A DNA stretch of 64,000 bases from Pseudoalteromonas espejiana DSM 9414 (GTDB lineage Bacteria; Pseudomonadota; Gammaproteobacteria; Enterobacterales; Alteromonadaceae), in NCBI RefSeq assembly GCF_002221525.1, contig NZ_CP011028.1:1933001-1997000 (forward strand). Reading direction: 5' to 3'. The notes beneath the pieces are model-generated. The model was not told the origin of the DNA. It saw only the letters and a list, made by a program, of their open reading frames with translations, and did not search any database. Both the position numbers and the translations under genes were made by a program. Of the stretch, positions 56,836 through 64,000 are shown in pieces; position 1 is the first letter of the stretch; each line of letters begins with the position of its first letter.

Positions 56836-57507
56836 TTACCAATCCAGTTGCCATGGCGTTTGCCATGCTTGAAATTCTTGCTGATTTATTAATTGCTGGT
56901 ATTCATCGCCATCATTAGGAAATAAACAACAATTTATTTGTTCACCCTGCCACACAAAGCTTAACGCATAGGCATGTAAGTATGTTCGTACGGCATTACT
57001 GCCACTATAGAGCGAGTCACCTAATATTGGTGCACCTAAACTTTTTAATGCCACACGCAGTTGGTGTGTTTTCCCCGAATAGGGTTTTAAAATATAAGCT
57101 CTAAAACCGGGTTTATAACTAAATGAATAAAAACGGGTAATTGCCGGGTTTTGTGAACTTGCTAAAAGCTTATACATACCACGGCGCGATTTAGCCATAT
57201 CACCTTTTACCCAGCCTTGCTTTTTTTTAGGCTTGGTATCGCTAACGGCTAAATAAAACTTATTTATGGCATGCTCAGTAAAAAGAGCAGTAAATTTAGC
57301 GGCCGAGGCCTTGTTACGAGTTAGAATAATAAGGCCAGAAGTCACTTTATCAAGACGGTGAACAGCATATAATTTTTCGCCCGTTTGCTGCTCAGCCAAT
57401 ACAACAAAACCAGGGCCGTCTTCAGAATGAAAATTAAGCCCTGCTGGCTTTTCAAAAATATAAAAGTCGGCGTGGCTCATCACAATTTTTAAATTGTTAT
57501 TACCCAT
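56836..57507 (-). CDS. RluA-family pseudouridine synthase
   Basis: 223 residues, RNA pseudouridine synthase of the RluA type. The catalytic Asp is in YAVHRLDKVTSGLIILTRNK. LKPYSGKTHQLRVALKSLGAPILGDSLYSG contains the usual KTHQLRVH-like and LGDxxYG motifs. It lacks an S4 domain, so it is a short-form enzyme similar to TruC/RluA. The RNA target (tRNA or rRNA) cannot be read from the sequence. Directly abuts tcdA, another tRNA-modifying gene. Confidence 0.85.
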   Translation of the reverse strand: MGNNNLKIVMSHADFYIFEKPAGLNFHSEDGPGFVVLAEQQTGEKLYAVHRLDKVTSGLIILTRNKASAAKFTALFTEHAINKFYLAVSDTKPKKKQGWVKGDMAKSRRGMYKLLASSQNPAITRFYSFSYKPGFRAYILKPYSGKTHQLRVALKSLGAPILGDSLYSGSNAVRTYLHAYALSFVWQGEQINCCLFPNDGDEYQQLINQQEFQAWQTPWQLDW

Positions 57508-57509
57508 AC

Positions 57510-58271
57510 CTAAGCAGGATTGCCTTCAATATAAGCAATGACCTTGGCTAAATCTTCTGGGGTGTCTACACCTGCATGAGGTGTCACTTTTGCTTGCTCA
57601 ATCTTAATCGCATAACCGTGGTATAAAACACGTAGTTGCTCTAATGATTCAAGCACCTCGAGCGGAGATACACTCAGTTCAATATACTGTTTAATAAACC
57701 CTGCGCGATACGCGTAAATACCTACATGGCGCTGAAATGGCGCTAATTCTAATGCTGCGTTTTCACTCATCATCGCATTTCGATCAAACGGAATGCTTGC
57801 ACGTGAAAAATACAATGCATTTTTATTTATATCACTCACTACTTTAACCGCATTAGGGTTAAAAACCTCAGCCTGCTCTTCTATAGGTACGCTAAGCGTT
57901 GCCATAGGTGCTGTAGCATCATTTAAAAGCGCTGCAACTTGAGTTACATTTTCACTTGCAAGTAATGGTTCGTCACCTTGCACATTAACCACAATCGTAT
58001 CACTATCAAGCGCTAATAAATCAACAACTTCAGCTAAACGCTCAGTGCCTGATTGGTGGTCTTCTCGTGTCATCAATACATCATTTGTAAATTTTTTAAC
58101 GGCATCGAAAACTTTTTGGTGATCGGTTGCGATAACCACTTTGCTGGCACCCGATGCACATGCTTTCTCATAAACATGTTGAATCATAGGTTTACCACAT
58201 ATATCGGCCAGTGGTTTTCCAGGTAAACGCGTTGATGCGTAACGAGCAGGAATAATAACTACGAATTCCAC
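57510..58271 (-). CDS. kdsB: 3-deoxy-manno-octulosonate cytidylyltransferase
   Basis: 253 residues (E. coli 248), activates KDO with CTP to CMP-KDO for lipopolysaccharide inner core. [22 protein letters not shown] is the nucleotidyltransferase P-loop. [38 protein letters not shown] and NVQGDEPLL with the Mg-binding Asp follow. It overlaps the Trm112-like gene by 13 bases and lies in the order lpxK-Trm112-kdsB, as in enterobacteria (lpxK-ycaR-kdsB). Confidence 0.96.
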   Translation of the reverse strand: MEFVVIIPARYASTRLPGKPLADICGKPMIQHVYEKACASGASKVVIATDHQKVFDAVKKFTNDVLMTREDHQSGTERLAEVVDLLALDSDTIVVNVQGDEPLLASENVTQVAALLNDATAPMATLSVPIEEQAEVFNPNAVKVVSDINKNALYFSRASIPFDRNAMMSENAALELAPFQRHVGIYAYRAGFIKQYIELSVSPLEVLESLEQLRVLYHGYAIKIEQAKVTPHAGVDTPEDLAKVIAYIEGNPA

Positions 58272-58456
58272 TTATCAACCTCATCTTGGCTAAGCTCACG
58301 GGCTTCATTTTCAAGCAGTACAGGAATATCGTCACGTACAGGGTACGCAAGCTTTGCTGCTGTGCTGATTAACTCTGCATTTTCTTTATCAAAACGAAGC
58401 TTTCCTTTACACACAGGACAAGCAATTATTTCTAGTAATTTTGTATCAAAGGCCAT
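58259..58456 (-). CDS. Trm112/YcaR-like small zinc-ribbon-type protein
   Basis: 65 residues. It begins [23 protein letters not shown] and ends with [19 protein letters not shown], the UPF0434/Trm112-like family that includes YcaR. Only one CxxC pair (CPVC) is present, so a full four-cysteine zinc site would need a dimer or is absent. It overlaps both lpxK (11 bases) and kdsB (13 bases), the conserved gene order. Function is unknown in bacteria; eukaryotic Trm112 activates methyltransferases. Confidence 0.9.
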   Translation of the reverse strand: MAFDTKLLEIIACPVCKGKLRFDKENAELISTAAKLAYPVRDDIPVLLENEARELSQDEVDKWNS

Positions 58457-59426
58457 TGAGGATCCCTTTTTGTTTTAATAATAAATCTAATTTATTGATT
58501 ACAGCATCTGTCGGTTTTGCATCTACAGGTAAAAAATACCAATTATCTTTAGCAAAGCCCTTACATTTAACTGCGTCTTTTTCTGTCATTAATACATTAT
58601 CATCTGAAAACTGTGCGAAGTCTTGCGCACTGTATGCGTAATGATCTCTAAAATGATGTGTAGAAAGCAGTGTTATATTTTGTGCTTTAAGTGCATTTTC
58701 AAAACGCCCTGGATTACCAATAGCACTTACCGCATGGCCATTTTCTATTGTTGTATTACTTGTGGCACTATTTATAACGTGTTTAAGCTTACTTGGCTCA
58801 AGCGTATAGCTAAGCGCTGCGTTACCGCCGTTTTCTATGACGATATCAACGCTTTTCAATCGTTTTGTGGTTTCGCGAAGTGGCCCTGCCGGCATAAGTA
58901 AATTATTACCAAATTGCCTTTGGCTATCTACAATGCAACACTCTATATCTCGAGCCATCTTATAATGCTGCATGCCATCATCTGAAATAATCACATCTAC
59001 ACAAAACTGCTGCTCTAATAAAGTAATATTGGCTTTTCTATCCGGGCCTACCACTACTGGGCACTTTAAGCGGTTAAACAAAAGAACTGGTTCATCCCCG
59101 GCTTGCAATGTGTTTACCGTTCGGTCAACCACAAGTGGATAACTAACCGCTTTACCACCATATCCACGGCTAATAATACCTACTTTTAAGCCTTGCTCAG
59201 ATAGGTAATCATACAGCCATAAAACAAAGGGTGTTTTTCCGTTGCCACCAACACTGATATTTCCCACCACAATAACTTTGCTTTTAGCTGTAAAAGGCTT
59301 TGTAATACCAAGCTTATAAATCCATTTTCTAATGTTCGCTATTAGCCAAAAAAGAGCAGACAATGGCAGTAACAAGAGCGTTATAAAGCTAAATGGTTTA
59401 TACCAGCTTTGTTCTATTTTACTCAC
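58446..59426 (-). CDS. lpxK: Tetraacyldisaccharide 4'-kinase
   Basis: 326 residues (E. coli 328), inner-membrane enzyme phosphorylating lipid A precursor at 4'. N-terminal hydrophobic anchor (about 13-32, [19 protein letters not shown]), Walker A-like [16 protein letters not shown], then [18 protein letters not shown] and [16 protein letters not shown] with catalytic Asp. The C-terminal half has TEKDAVKC. It overlaps msbA by 4 bases, the usual msbA-lpxK pairing, so synthesis and flipping of lipid A are co-produced. Confidence 0.96.
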   Translation of the reverse strand: MSKIEQSWYKPFSFITLLLLPLSALFWLIANIRKWIYKLGITKPFTAKSKVIVVGNISVGGNGKTPFVLWLYDYLSEQGLKVGIISRGYGGKAVSYPLVVDRTVNTLQAGDEPVLLFNRLKCPVVVGPDRKANITLLEQQFCVDVIISDDGMQHYKMARDIECCIVDSQRQFGNNLLMPAGPLRETTKRLKSVDIVIENGGNAALSYTLEPSKLKHVINSATSNTTIENGHAVSAIGNPGRFENALKAQNITLLSTHHFRDHYAYSAQDFAQFSDDNVLMTEKDAVKCKGFAKDNWYFLPVDAKPTDAVINKLDLLLKQKGILNGL

Positions 59427-61168
59427 CCCTGCTCACCAAACTGCATTTTGCATAACGCAGAGTAAGTGCCGTCTTTAGCAAGTAAACTTTGATGATCGCC
59501 GCTTTCTATTACACGGCCGTTATCTATAACGTATATTTTATCGCTGTTTTCAATTGTTGATAAGCGATGTGCAATAACAATCGATGTTTTATCTTTCATT
59601 AAAGTGTCGAGTGCTTGCTGAATTAATTTTTCAGACTCAGTATCTAATGCCGAGGTTGCTTCATCTAAAATTAAAATAGGTGCGTCTTTTAATATTGCAC
59701 GCGCTATAGCAATGCGCTGGCGCTGTCCGCCTGAGAGCATAACGCCATTTTCACCTACCATAGTATTAAGCTGCTCGGGTAAGTCTTTAACAAATTCCCA
59801 AACATGCGCCTGTTTTGCAACATCTTCTAATTGCTGAGGCGTAATTTCACGTGTTATGCCATAACAAATATTGTTTGCGATAGTATCGTTAAACAACACA
59901 ACTTGCTGCGATACTAAGGCAAATTGGCGGCGCAAGTCGTCTAGCTTATATTCGTTAAGCGCAATGCCATCTAATAAAATTTCACTCGGTGCTTCTAGGT
60001 CATAGTAACGAGGTAATAAATTAGAAATAGTTGACTTACCCGAGCCCGAGCGCCCTACTAATGCAATGCTTTCACCCGCTTGTATACTTAATGAAAGGTT
60101 ATTTAAAACAGCTTCATCTTTTGTTGGGTATTTAAACGTAACGTTATTTACTTCAATTTTGCCTTTTACTTTATCTACACTAAGTGTACCGGTGTCTTTT
60201 TCAATCTCTTCATCAAGGACCAAAAATATACTTTGCGCTGCAGATATACCACGCTGCATGTCACTATTTACGTTTGCTAACTGTTTAAGTGGGCGTAGTA
60301 GCATCATCATTGAAGAAATTAACACCACAAAATCACCAGAGCTGATGGTGTCTATCATTGATGGCATAGAGACCACATATAAAATCACCGCCATAGCACT
60401 GGCCGCTAATACTTGAATAACCGACACACTTAATGCTTTGGTTGCATCCATTTTAATACGTTGCTGGCGGTTATGATTATTAATTTTAGAGAACTGGTTA
60501 ATTTCTTGTTTTTGACCACCAAAGCCATGAATTACTTTATGACCACTTAGCATTTGCTCGGAGCTACGTGTAACTTGCCCCATTGCAGATTGAATATTTT
60601 TTGAAATATGACGAAAACGTTTTGATACAAACGTTACGATAATTGCCACTAATGGAATGATCACCAAAAATATCAGCGATAGTTTCCAGCTGGTGTAAAA
60701 CATAACGCCCAATAAAAACACCACAAAGGCACCTTCACGCACAACAATTAACAACGCTTTAGTAATTGCTTGCTGAACTTGCTCAGTATCAAAAGTAATT
60801 TTTGAAATTAAATCGCCGGTAGAATTTTTATCATGAAATGAGACAGGTAAATGTAAAATATGCTCAAACAACTGCTGGCGTAACGAGCGCACCACTTGCG
60901 AGCCTACGTAACTTAAACAGTAAGACGACATAAAGTTAAACAGGCCGCGCCCTATCACTAATGCAATAACTACAAACGGCGCATACATTAAAACTTCATT
61001 ATTTCGTTGGTTTAACCCTTCATCTATAAACGGTTTCATTAACTGAATAAATAAAGCATCCATACCCGAATAGCCGATCATTCCAATAATAGCGACGAAG
61101 GCAACGCTTTTATAATCACCCACGTAAGAAATTAACCGTTTATAAATTTGTGTAGTACTTTGACTCAT
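59423..61168 (-). CDS. msbA: Lipid A export ATP-binding/permease protein MsbA
   Basis: 581 residues (E. coli 582), homodimeric half-ABC flippase that moves core-lipid A to the periplasmic leaflet. Six transmembrane helices (about 20-300) are followed by the ATPase domain with Walker A GRSGSGKST, Q-loop, signature LSGGQRQRIAIARA, Walker B ILILDEATSALD and switch His in VIAHRLSTI. GAGAG lies about four bases before ATG 61168, so the upstream in-frame TTG at 61186 is rejected. Overlaps lpxK. Confidence 0.95.
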   Translation of the reverse strand: MSQSTTQIYKRLISYVGDYKSVAFVAIIGMIGYSGMDALFIQLMKPFIDEGLNQRNNEVLMYAPFVVIALVIGRGLFNFMSSYCLSYVGSQVVRSLRQQLFEHILHLPVSFHDKNSTGDLISKITFDTEQVQQAITKALLIVVREGAFVVFLLGVMFYTSWKLSLIFLVIIPLVAIIVTFVSKRFRHISKNIQSAMGQVTRSSEQMLSGHKVIHGFGGQKQEINQFSKINNHNRQQRIKMDATKALSVSVIQVLAASAMAVILYVVSMPSMIDTISSGDFVVLISSMMMLLRPLKQLANVNSDMQRGISAAQSIFLVLDEEIEKDTGTLSVDKVKGKIEVNNVTFKYPTKDEAVLNNLSLSIQAGESIALVGRSGSGKSTISNLLPRYYDLEAPSEILLDGIALNEYKLDDLRRQFALVSQQVVLFNDTIANNICYGITREITPQQLEDVAKQAHVWEFVKDLPEQLNTMVGENGVMLSGGQRQRIAIARAILKDAPILILDEATSALDTESEKLIQQALDTLMKDKTSIVIAHRLSTIENSDKIYVIDNGRVIESGDHQSLLAKDGTYSALCKMQFGEQG

Positions 61169-61228
61169 ATTACTCTCGTTATTCAATTACAGCCCGTATT
61201 GTATCCTTCAAACTGTTAAAACTAAACG

Positions 61229-63493
61229 TCAATCTTCTATAAACCAATAACTTTCGTGTTCACGAGCAGTAGTAACACTAAAGCTATCTTTATAAATACT
61301 TACTGTAATTTGGCCGTCATTCGCTGTTATATATTGTTTCGCATTTATTGCCTTATACCGAGCAACTACATTTTCATTAGGGAATTGCCATTGTCCTTTG
61401 TAAGCAGTTGAGTGAATAACAGTATGTGGCTTTACATGGGCGATAAATTCGGGGCTTGAAGATGTATCGCTGCCATGATGCGGGCTTAAAATAATATCGG
61501 CTTGCAATGAATGTGATTTAATTAGCTTCTGCTCTCGTGCCTTAGAAATATCACCCGTTAACAGCGCGCTAAATTGCTTAGAGGTAATAAGCAATACACA
61601 AGAGTTATCGTTTTCATTATTATACAATGTGCTGCCAAAACTGGTTATTTCAAGGCCATTAAAATTATACTGCGCAGATACACAAGGCTGTGTATGCCCA
61701 TTTGGATGAAAACGCTTAAAGCTATTTTTAAATCCGGCATTAATAAAATGTATAGCCCCTCCAGCATGATCGTTATCCTGGTGGCTTATAATTGCATCAC
61801 TCACTTTTAGGTTATGCGCTTTAATATAAGGAATTAACACACTATAAGTTCGGCTAAAGCGATTAAAATAACTAGGCCCAAAATCATACACTAATGCGTT
61901 GCTATCTTTTTCAAGTAAGGTCATTAAACCATGGCCTACATCAAAAACATGTAATTGCCACAGTGGTTTTGGCGTAAACCAATAATCAACTAGCGCCACA
62001 CACAGGGGAATCACAACTAAACGCTTAAAGGGCGAATACCAAAAAAGTAAAATACTCATATATGCTATAGCAACATACAGCATGTTAGGCTTTGCTGTTT
62101 CAAACCACCTTAAATGCATCGGAATGGCATTAACATAATCAAACATGTCCGACACAGCCGTATCAAAAAGTAAAATTAAACTGGTTATATCTACAAGTGT
62201 ACTTACCAAGGTAATCAATAACAGCAACGGCATTATAATGAAACTAAGCAAAGGTATTGCCACTAAATTAATTAGCAGCCCAGCAATACTCACCCCATTA
62301 AAGTAAATAAGTGTTATTGGTAGTAGCCCAATAAATAATCCTAATTGAATAACACACAGCGCTATTATTGCGCTAAGCCAACGGTAGTTACTTTTAGGTA
62401 GGTGCTTTATAACCAGAAAAATAATGCCTACAGCTATAAACGAAAAATATAACCCCGGGTTGAGTACATTAAATGGATTTATTATTAAAACTGCCACTAA
62501 AGCATATAAAATACTTCGCCAACGCAGTGGCTGTTTGGCAATATAGTAAAGTAATAAAAAACTCGTTAACATTATAAATGCACGGGTTGCAGAGACTAAA
62601 AAGTCACTTAAATACACGTATACCAATGCACAAAGCCAACCCACAAAGCTATAGATGATGGTTAAATTAACTGATTGCGAAACTGTGACCTGTGTAAAAT
62701 AAAGTAGATATTTACTCAAAAAATAAAAACAACCAAATACTAAACCTATGTGTAAGCCCGAAATAGCCAGTAAATGGCTAAGCCCTAATGTTTGCATGGC
62801 GTGTTTTTGCTCACTCGTCATTAATGATTTATCACCACTTAACAAAGCATAATAGAGCCATTTAAGCTCTGTTTTGTCATACGTTTCTTTTAAAAACGTC
62901 CTGTAATTATGAATTAACGACTGTGAAAGTGGCTTATTAATATCTAATTGTTTATTAAGTACTTTACCTTTAAACAATATTCGCTGCTTAAACGCATGTA
63001 GATTATTATCAAACACATCTTTATTTTTAATGGCTCTAAACGTACGTAAAGTAATGGCTGCATCAAATGTGTCACCTTGCTCAACAAGTTGTTCAACATT
63101 TAAACTCAGCATCGCTTTAGGTGCTTTAAATTTAGGTATTTCGTCCCCATTTAGTTTAAGTAATGTTGCTTTTATATACTGAGGTTTTTTTGCTGAAATT
63201 ACGTCATCGACAATAACAGTGGCAGGATAAGCATAGATATTTTTATTTACAGGTAACGTATAGCTATAAAATAGGTGAAAGTGCACAACAATGCAGCAAA
63301 TAGCTAAAATAAACCCTAACAATACATTTAAAAACGGCTTAAAATAGGCGCTCGCAATAAGGACAGATATTGTGATGACTGTAAATTCATGGGTTTGATA
63401 ATAAAATACGGTTGATATGCAACCTATTACAAATCCAAGACTAATCCACACTGAAGTAAATGGTTGCTTGAAATGCCTAAGAAAACGATCCAA
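61229..63493 (-). CDS. comEC: DNA internalisation protein ComEC/Rec2
   Basis: 754 residues, inner-membrane DNA-uptake channel. An N-terminal DUF4131/OB-like region (about 30-195) is followed by many competence transmembrane helices (about 215-500) and a C-terminal metallo-beta-lactamase domain (from about 510) with SHQDNDHAGG (His571 of HQDNDH), LLTGDIS (Asp648) and PHHGSDTSS (His672-His673). The apparent start is TTG 63493 with CAGG upstream; a GTG at 63451 is the alternative and would remove the overlap with the DUF2062 gene. No type IV pilus genes are nearby. It has the gene order comEC-msbA-lpxK common in gammaproteobacteria. Confidence 0.92.
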   Translation of the reverse strand: MDRFLRHFKQPFTSVWISLGFVIGCISTVFYYQTHEFTVITISVLIASAYFKPFLNVLLGFILAICCIVVHFHLFYSYTLPVNKNIYAYPATVIVDDVISAKKPQYIKATLLKLNGDEIPKFKAPKAMLSLNVEQLVEQGDTFDAAITLRTFRAIKNKDVFDNNLHAFKQRILFKGKVLNKQLDINKPLSQSLIHNYRTFLKETYDKTELKWLYYALLSGDKSLMTSEQKHAMQTLGLSHLLAISGLHIGLVFGCFYFLSKYLLYFTQVTVSQSVNLTIIYSFVGWLCALVYVYLSDFLVSATRAFIMLTSFLLLYYIAKQPLRWRSILYALVAVLIINPFNVLNPGLYFSFIAVGIIFLVIKHLPKSNYRWLSAIIALCVIQLGLFIGLLPITLIYFNGVSIAGLLINLVAIPLLSFIIMPLLLLITLVSTLVDITSLILLFDTAVSDMFDYVNAIPMHLRWFETAKPNMLYVAIAYMSILLFWYSPFKRLVVIPLCVALVDYWFTPKPLWQLHVFDVGHGLMTLLEKDSNALVYDFGPSYFNRFSRTYSVLIPYIKAHNLKVSDAIISHQDNDHAGGAIHFINAGFKNSFKRFHPNGHTQPCVSAQYNFNGLEITSFGSTLYNNENDNSCVLLITSKQFSALLTGDISKAREQKLIKSHSLQADIILSPHHGSDTSSSPEFIAHVKPHTVIHSTAYKGQWQFPNENVVARYKAINAKQYITANDGQITVSIYKDSFSVTTAREHESYWFIED

Positions 63494-63979
63494 CGATTTT
63501 TACCTGATCCTAATAAAATTAGGCATCATAAAACGCTTAGAATATTCGGCCGCCTTTTACAAGATGCCAACTTATGGCACCTTAACAGACGTTCAGCGCG
63601 TGGGGCTTTTGCTGTTGGATTGTTTTTTGCTTTCATCCCTGTTCCTTTTCAAATGGTTTTAGCTGCAGCAGCTGCCATTGTATTTAGAGTCAACTTACCT
63701 ATTTCAGTTGCCCTAGTGTGGTTAACTAACCCACTAACTATGCCGCCTATATTTTATGGCTCCTACTTAGTTGGTACCCTAGTTTTAAATCAACCTGAGC
63801 AACATTTTGCATTTGAAGCCAGTTGGGCTTGGTTTTTAGAAAGCTTATCAACAATAGGCCCAGCGTTTTTAATTGGCTCGCTTGTATGTGCTTCTATTGC
63901 CGCAATCATTGCCTATTTAGGCATTGATATAATCTGGCGTCGCTCTGTTCGTAAAGCATGGCTTGCACGCAACCAATAA
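63473..63979 (+). CDS. DUF2062 family inner-membrane protein
   Basis: 168 residues. A basic N-terminal tail is followed by RRSARGAFAVGLFFAFIPVPFQMVLAAAAAIVFRVNLPISVALVWLTNPLTMPP (in pieces), the DUF2062 hallmark with the conserved NP-x-T-x-PP. Two or three hydrophobic segments are present. Function unknown. ATG 63473 is chosen; the in-frame TTG at 63464 is possible. Its 5' end overlaps comEC's by 21 bases if comEC starts at 63493. Divergent from comEC, so its promoter lies within that gene's 5' end. Confidence 0.88.
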   Translation: MPKKTIQRFLPDPNKIRHHKTLRIFGRLLQDANLWHLNRRSARGAFAVGLFFAFIPVPFQMVLAAAAAIVFRVNLPISVALVWLTNPLTMPPIFYGSYLVGTLVLNQPEQHFAFEASWAWFLESLSTIGPAFLIGSLVCASIAAIIAYLGIDIIWRRSVRKAWLARNQ

Positions 63980-64000
63980 ACGTTGTACTAAGGCGCAATA

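Noticed and set aside
1..64000. Search for CRISPR arrays, tRNA/rRNA genes, prophage, integron or defence islands
   Set aside because: No regular spaced repeats, no recognisable RNA genes and no phage, nuclease or toxin-antitoxin genes were seen; the window is core genome apart from the IS4 element and small repeats.

Overview
The window looks like chromosomal core sequence from a marine gammaproteobacterium of the order Alteromonadales, most probably Pseudoalteromonas. This is inferred from the moderately AT-rich DNA, the protein sequences and the gene neighbourhoods (ybfF/seqA/pgm, ybfE-fldA-fur, sdhCDAB-sucABCD opposite gltA, msbA-lpxK-kdsB). No database search was possible. I saw no rRNA, tRNA, CRISPR array, prophage or plasmid genes. 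The only complete mobile element is one IS4-family insertion sequence.

Layout. 1-5.8 kb: the 3' part of bioA, then a Fur-box-controlled iron(III) cluster made of an unrecognised periplasmic helical protein plus a binding-protein/permease/ATPase ABC importer. 5.8-9 kb: a small P-loop kinase, asnS and a PstS-like binding protein. 9-14.3 kb: a MITE-like repeat, etfBA facing etfD (ETF-ubiquinone oxidoreductase) across two LiuR-like palindromes, an acyl-CoA thioesterase and a small outer-membrane barrel. 14.4-18 kb: trmO, proS and an LpxH-like phosphoesterase. 18-24.3 kb: a large hybrid histidine kinase and a DUF3025-natA-natB operon. 24.4-29.2 kb: an M28 peptidase lipoprotein, a Fur-box-controlled putative metal (Mn) exporter, the IS4 element sitting inside what was a terminator hairpin, and a DUF805 protein. 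29.3-33.2 kb: the branched-chain 2-oxoacid dehydrogenase operon (E1alpha, E1beta, E2) behind a LiuR-like palindrome. 33.4-39.5 kb: astE, pgm, seqA, ybfF, a DUF2788 protein, ybfE, fldA, fur. 39.7-42.6 kb: glnS and an unrecognised conserved protein. 42.7-54.3 kb: a TCA-cycle supercluster (sdhCDAB, sucAB, sucCD) divergent from gltA. 54.4-64 kb: csdA-csdE facing a leftward lipid-A/KDO and RNA-modification operon (comEC, msbA, lpxK, Trm112-like, kdsB, pseudouridine synthase, tcdA), ending with a DUF2062 membrane protein.

How the genes work together. ETF, ETF-QO and the branched-chain dehydrogenase form one amino-acid/fatty-acid catabolic module, probably under one regulator. The products enter the TCA cycle encoded by the sdh/suc/gltA cluster. 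Iron links the fbp-like importer, the putative Mn exporter, flavodoxin and Fur itself. The right end combines lipopolysaccharide precursor synthesis and export with tRNA t6A cyclisation by CsdA/CsdE/TcdA.

This is mostly ordinary core genome. The points most worth a second look are the IS4 insertion into a bidirectional terminator with its self-limiting translation hairpin, the unknown Fur-linked periplasmic protein, the metal exporter with an exactly spaced internal repeat, a standalone N4BP2-like kinase, and a small repeat family with shared ends.
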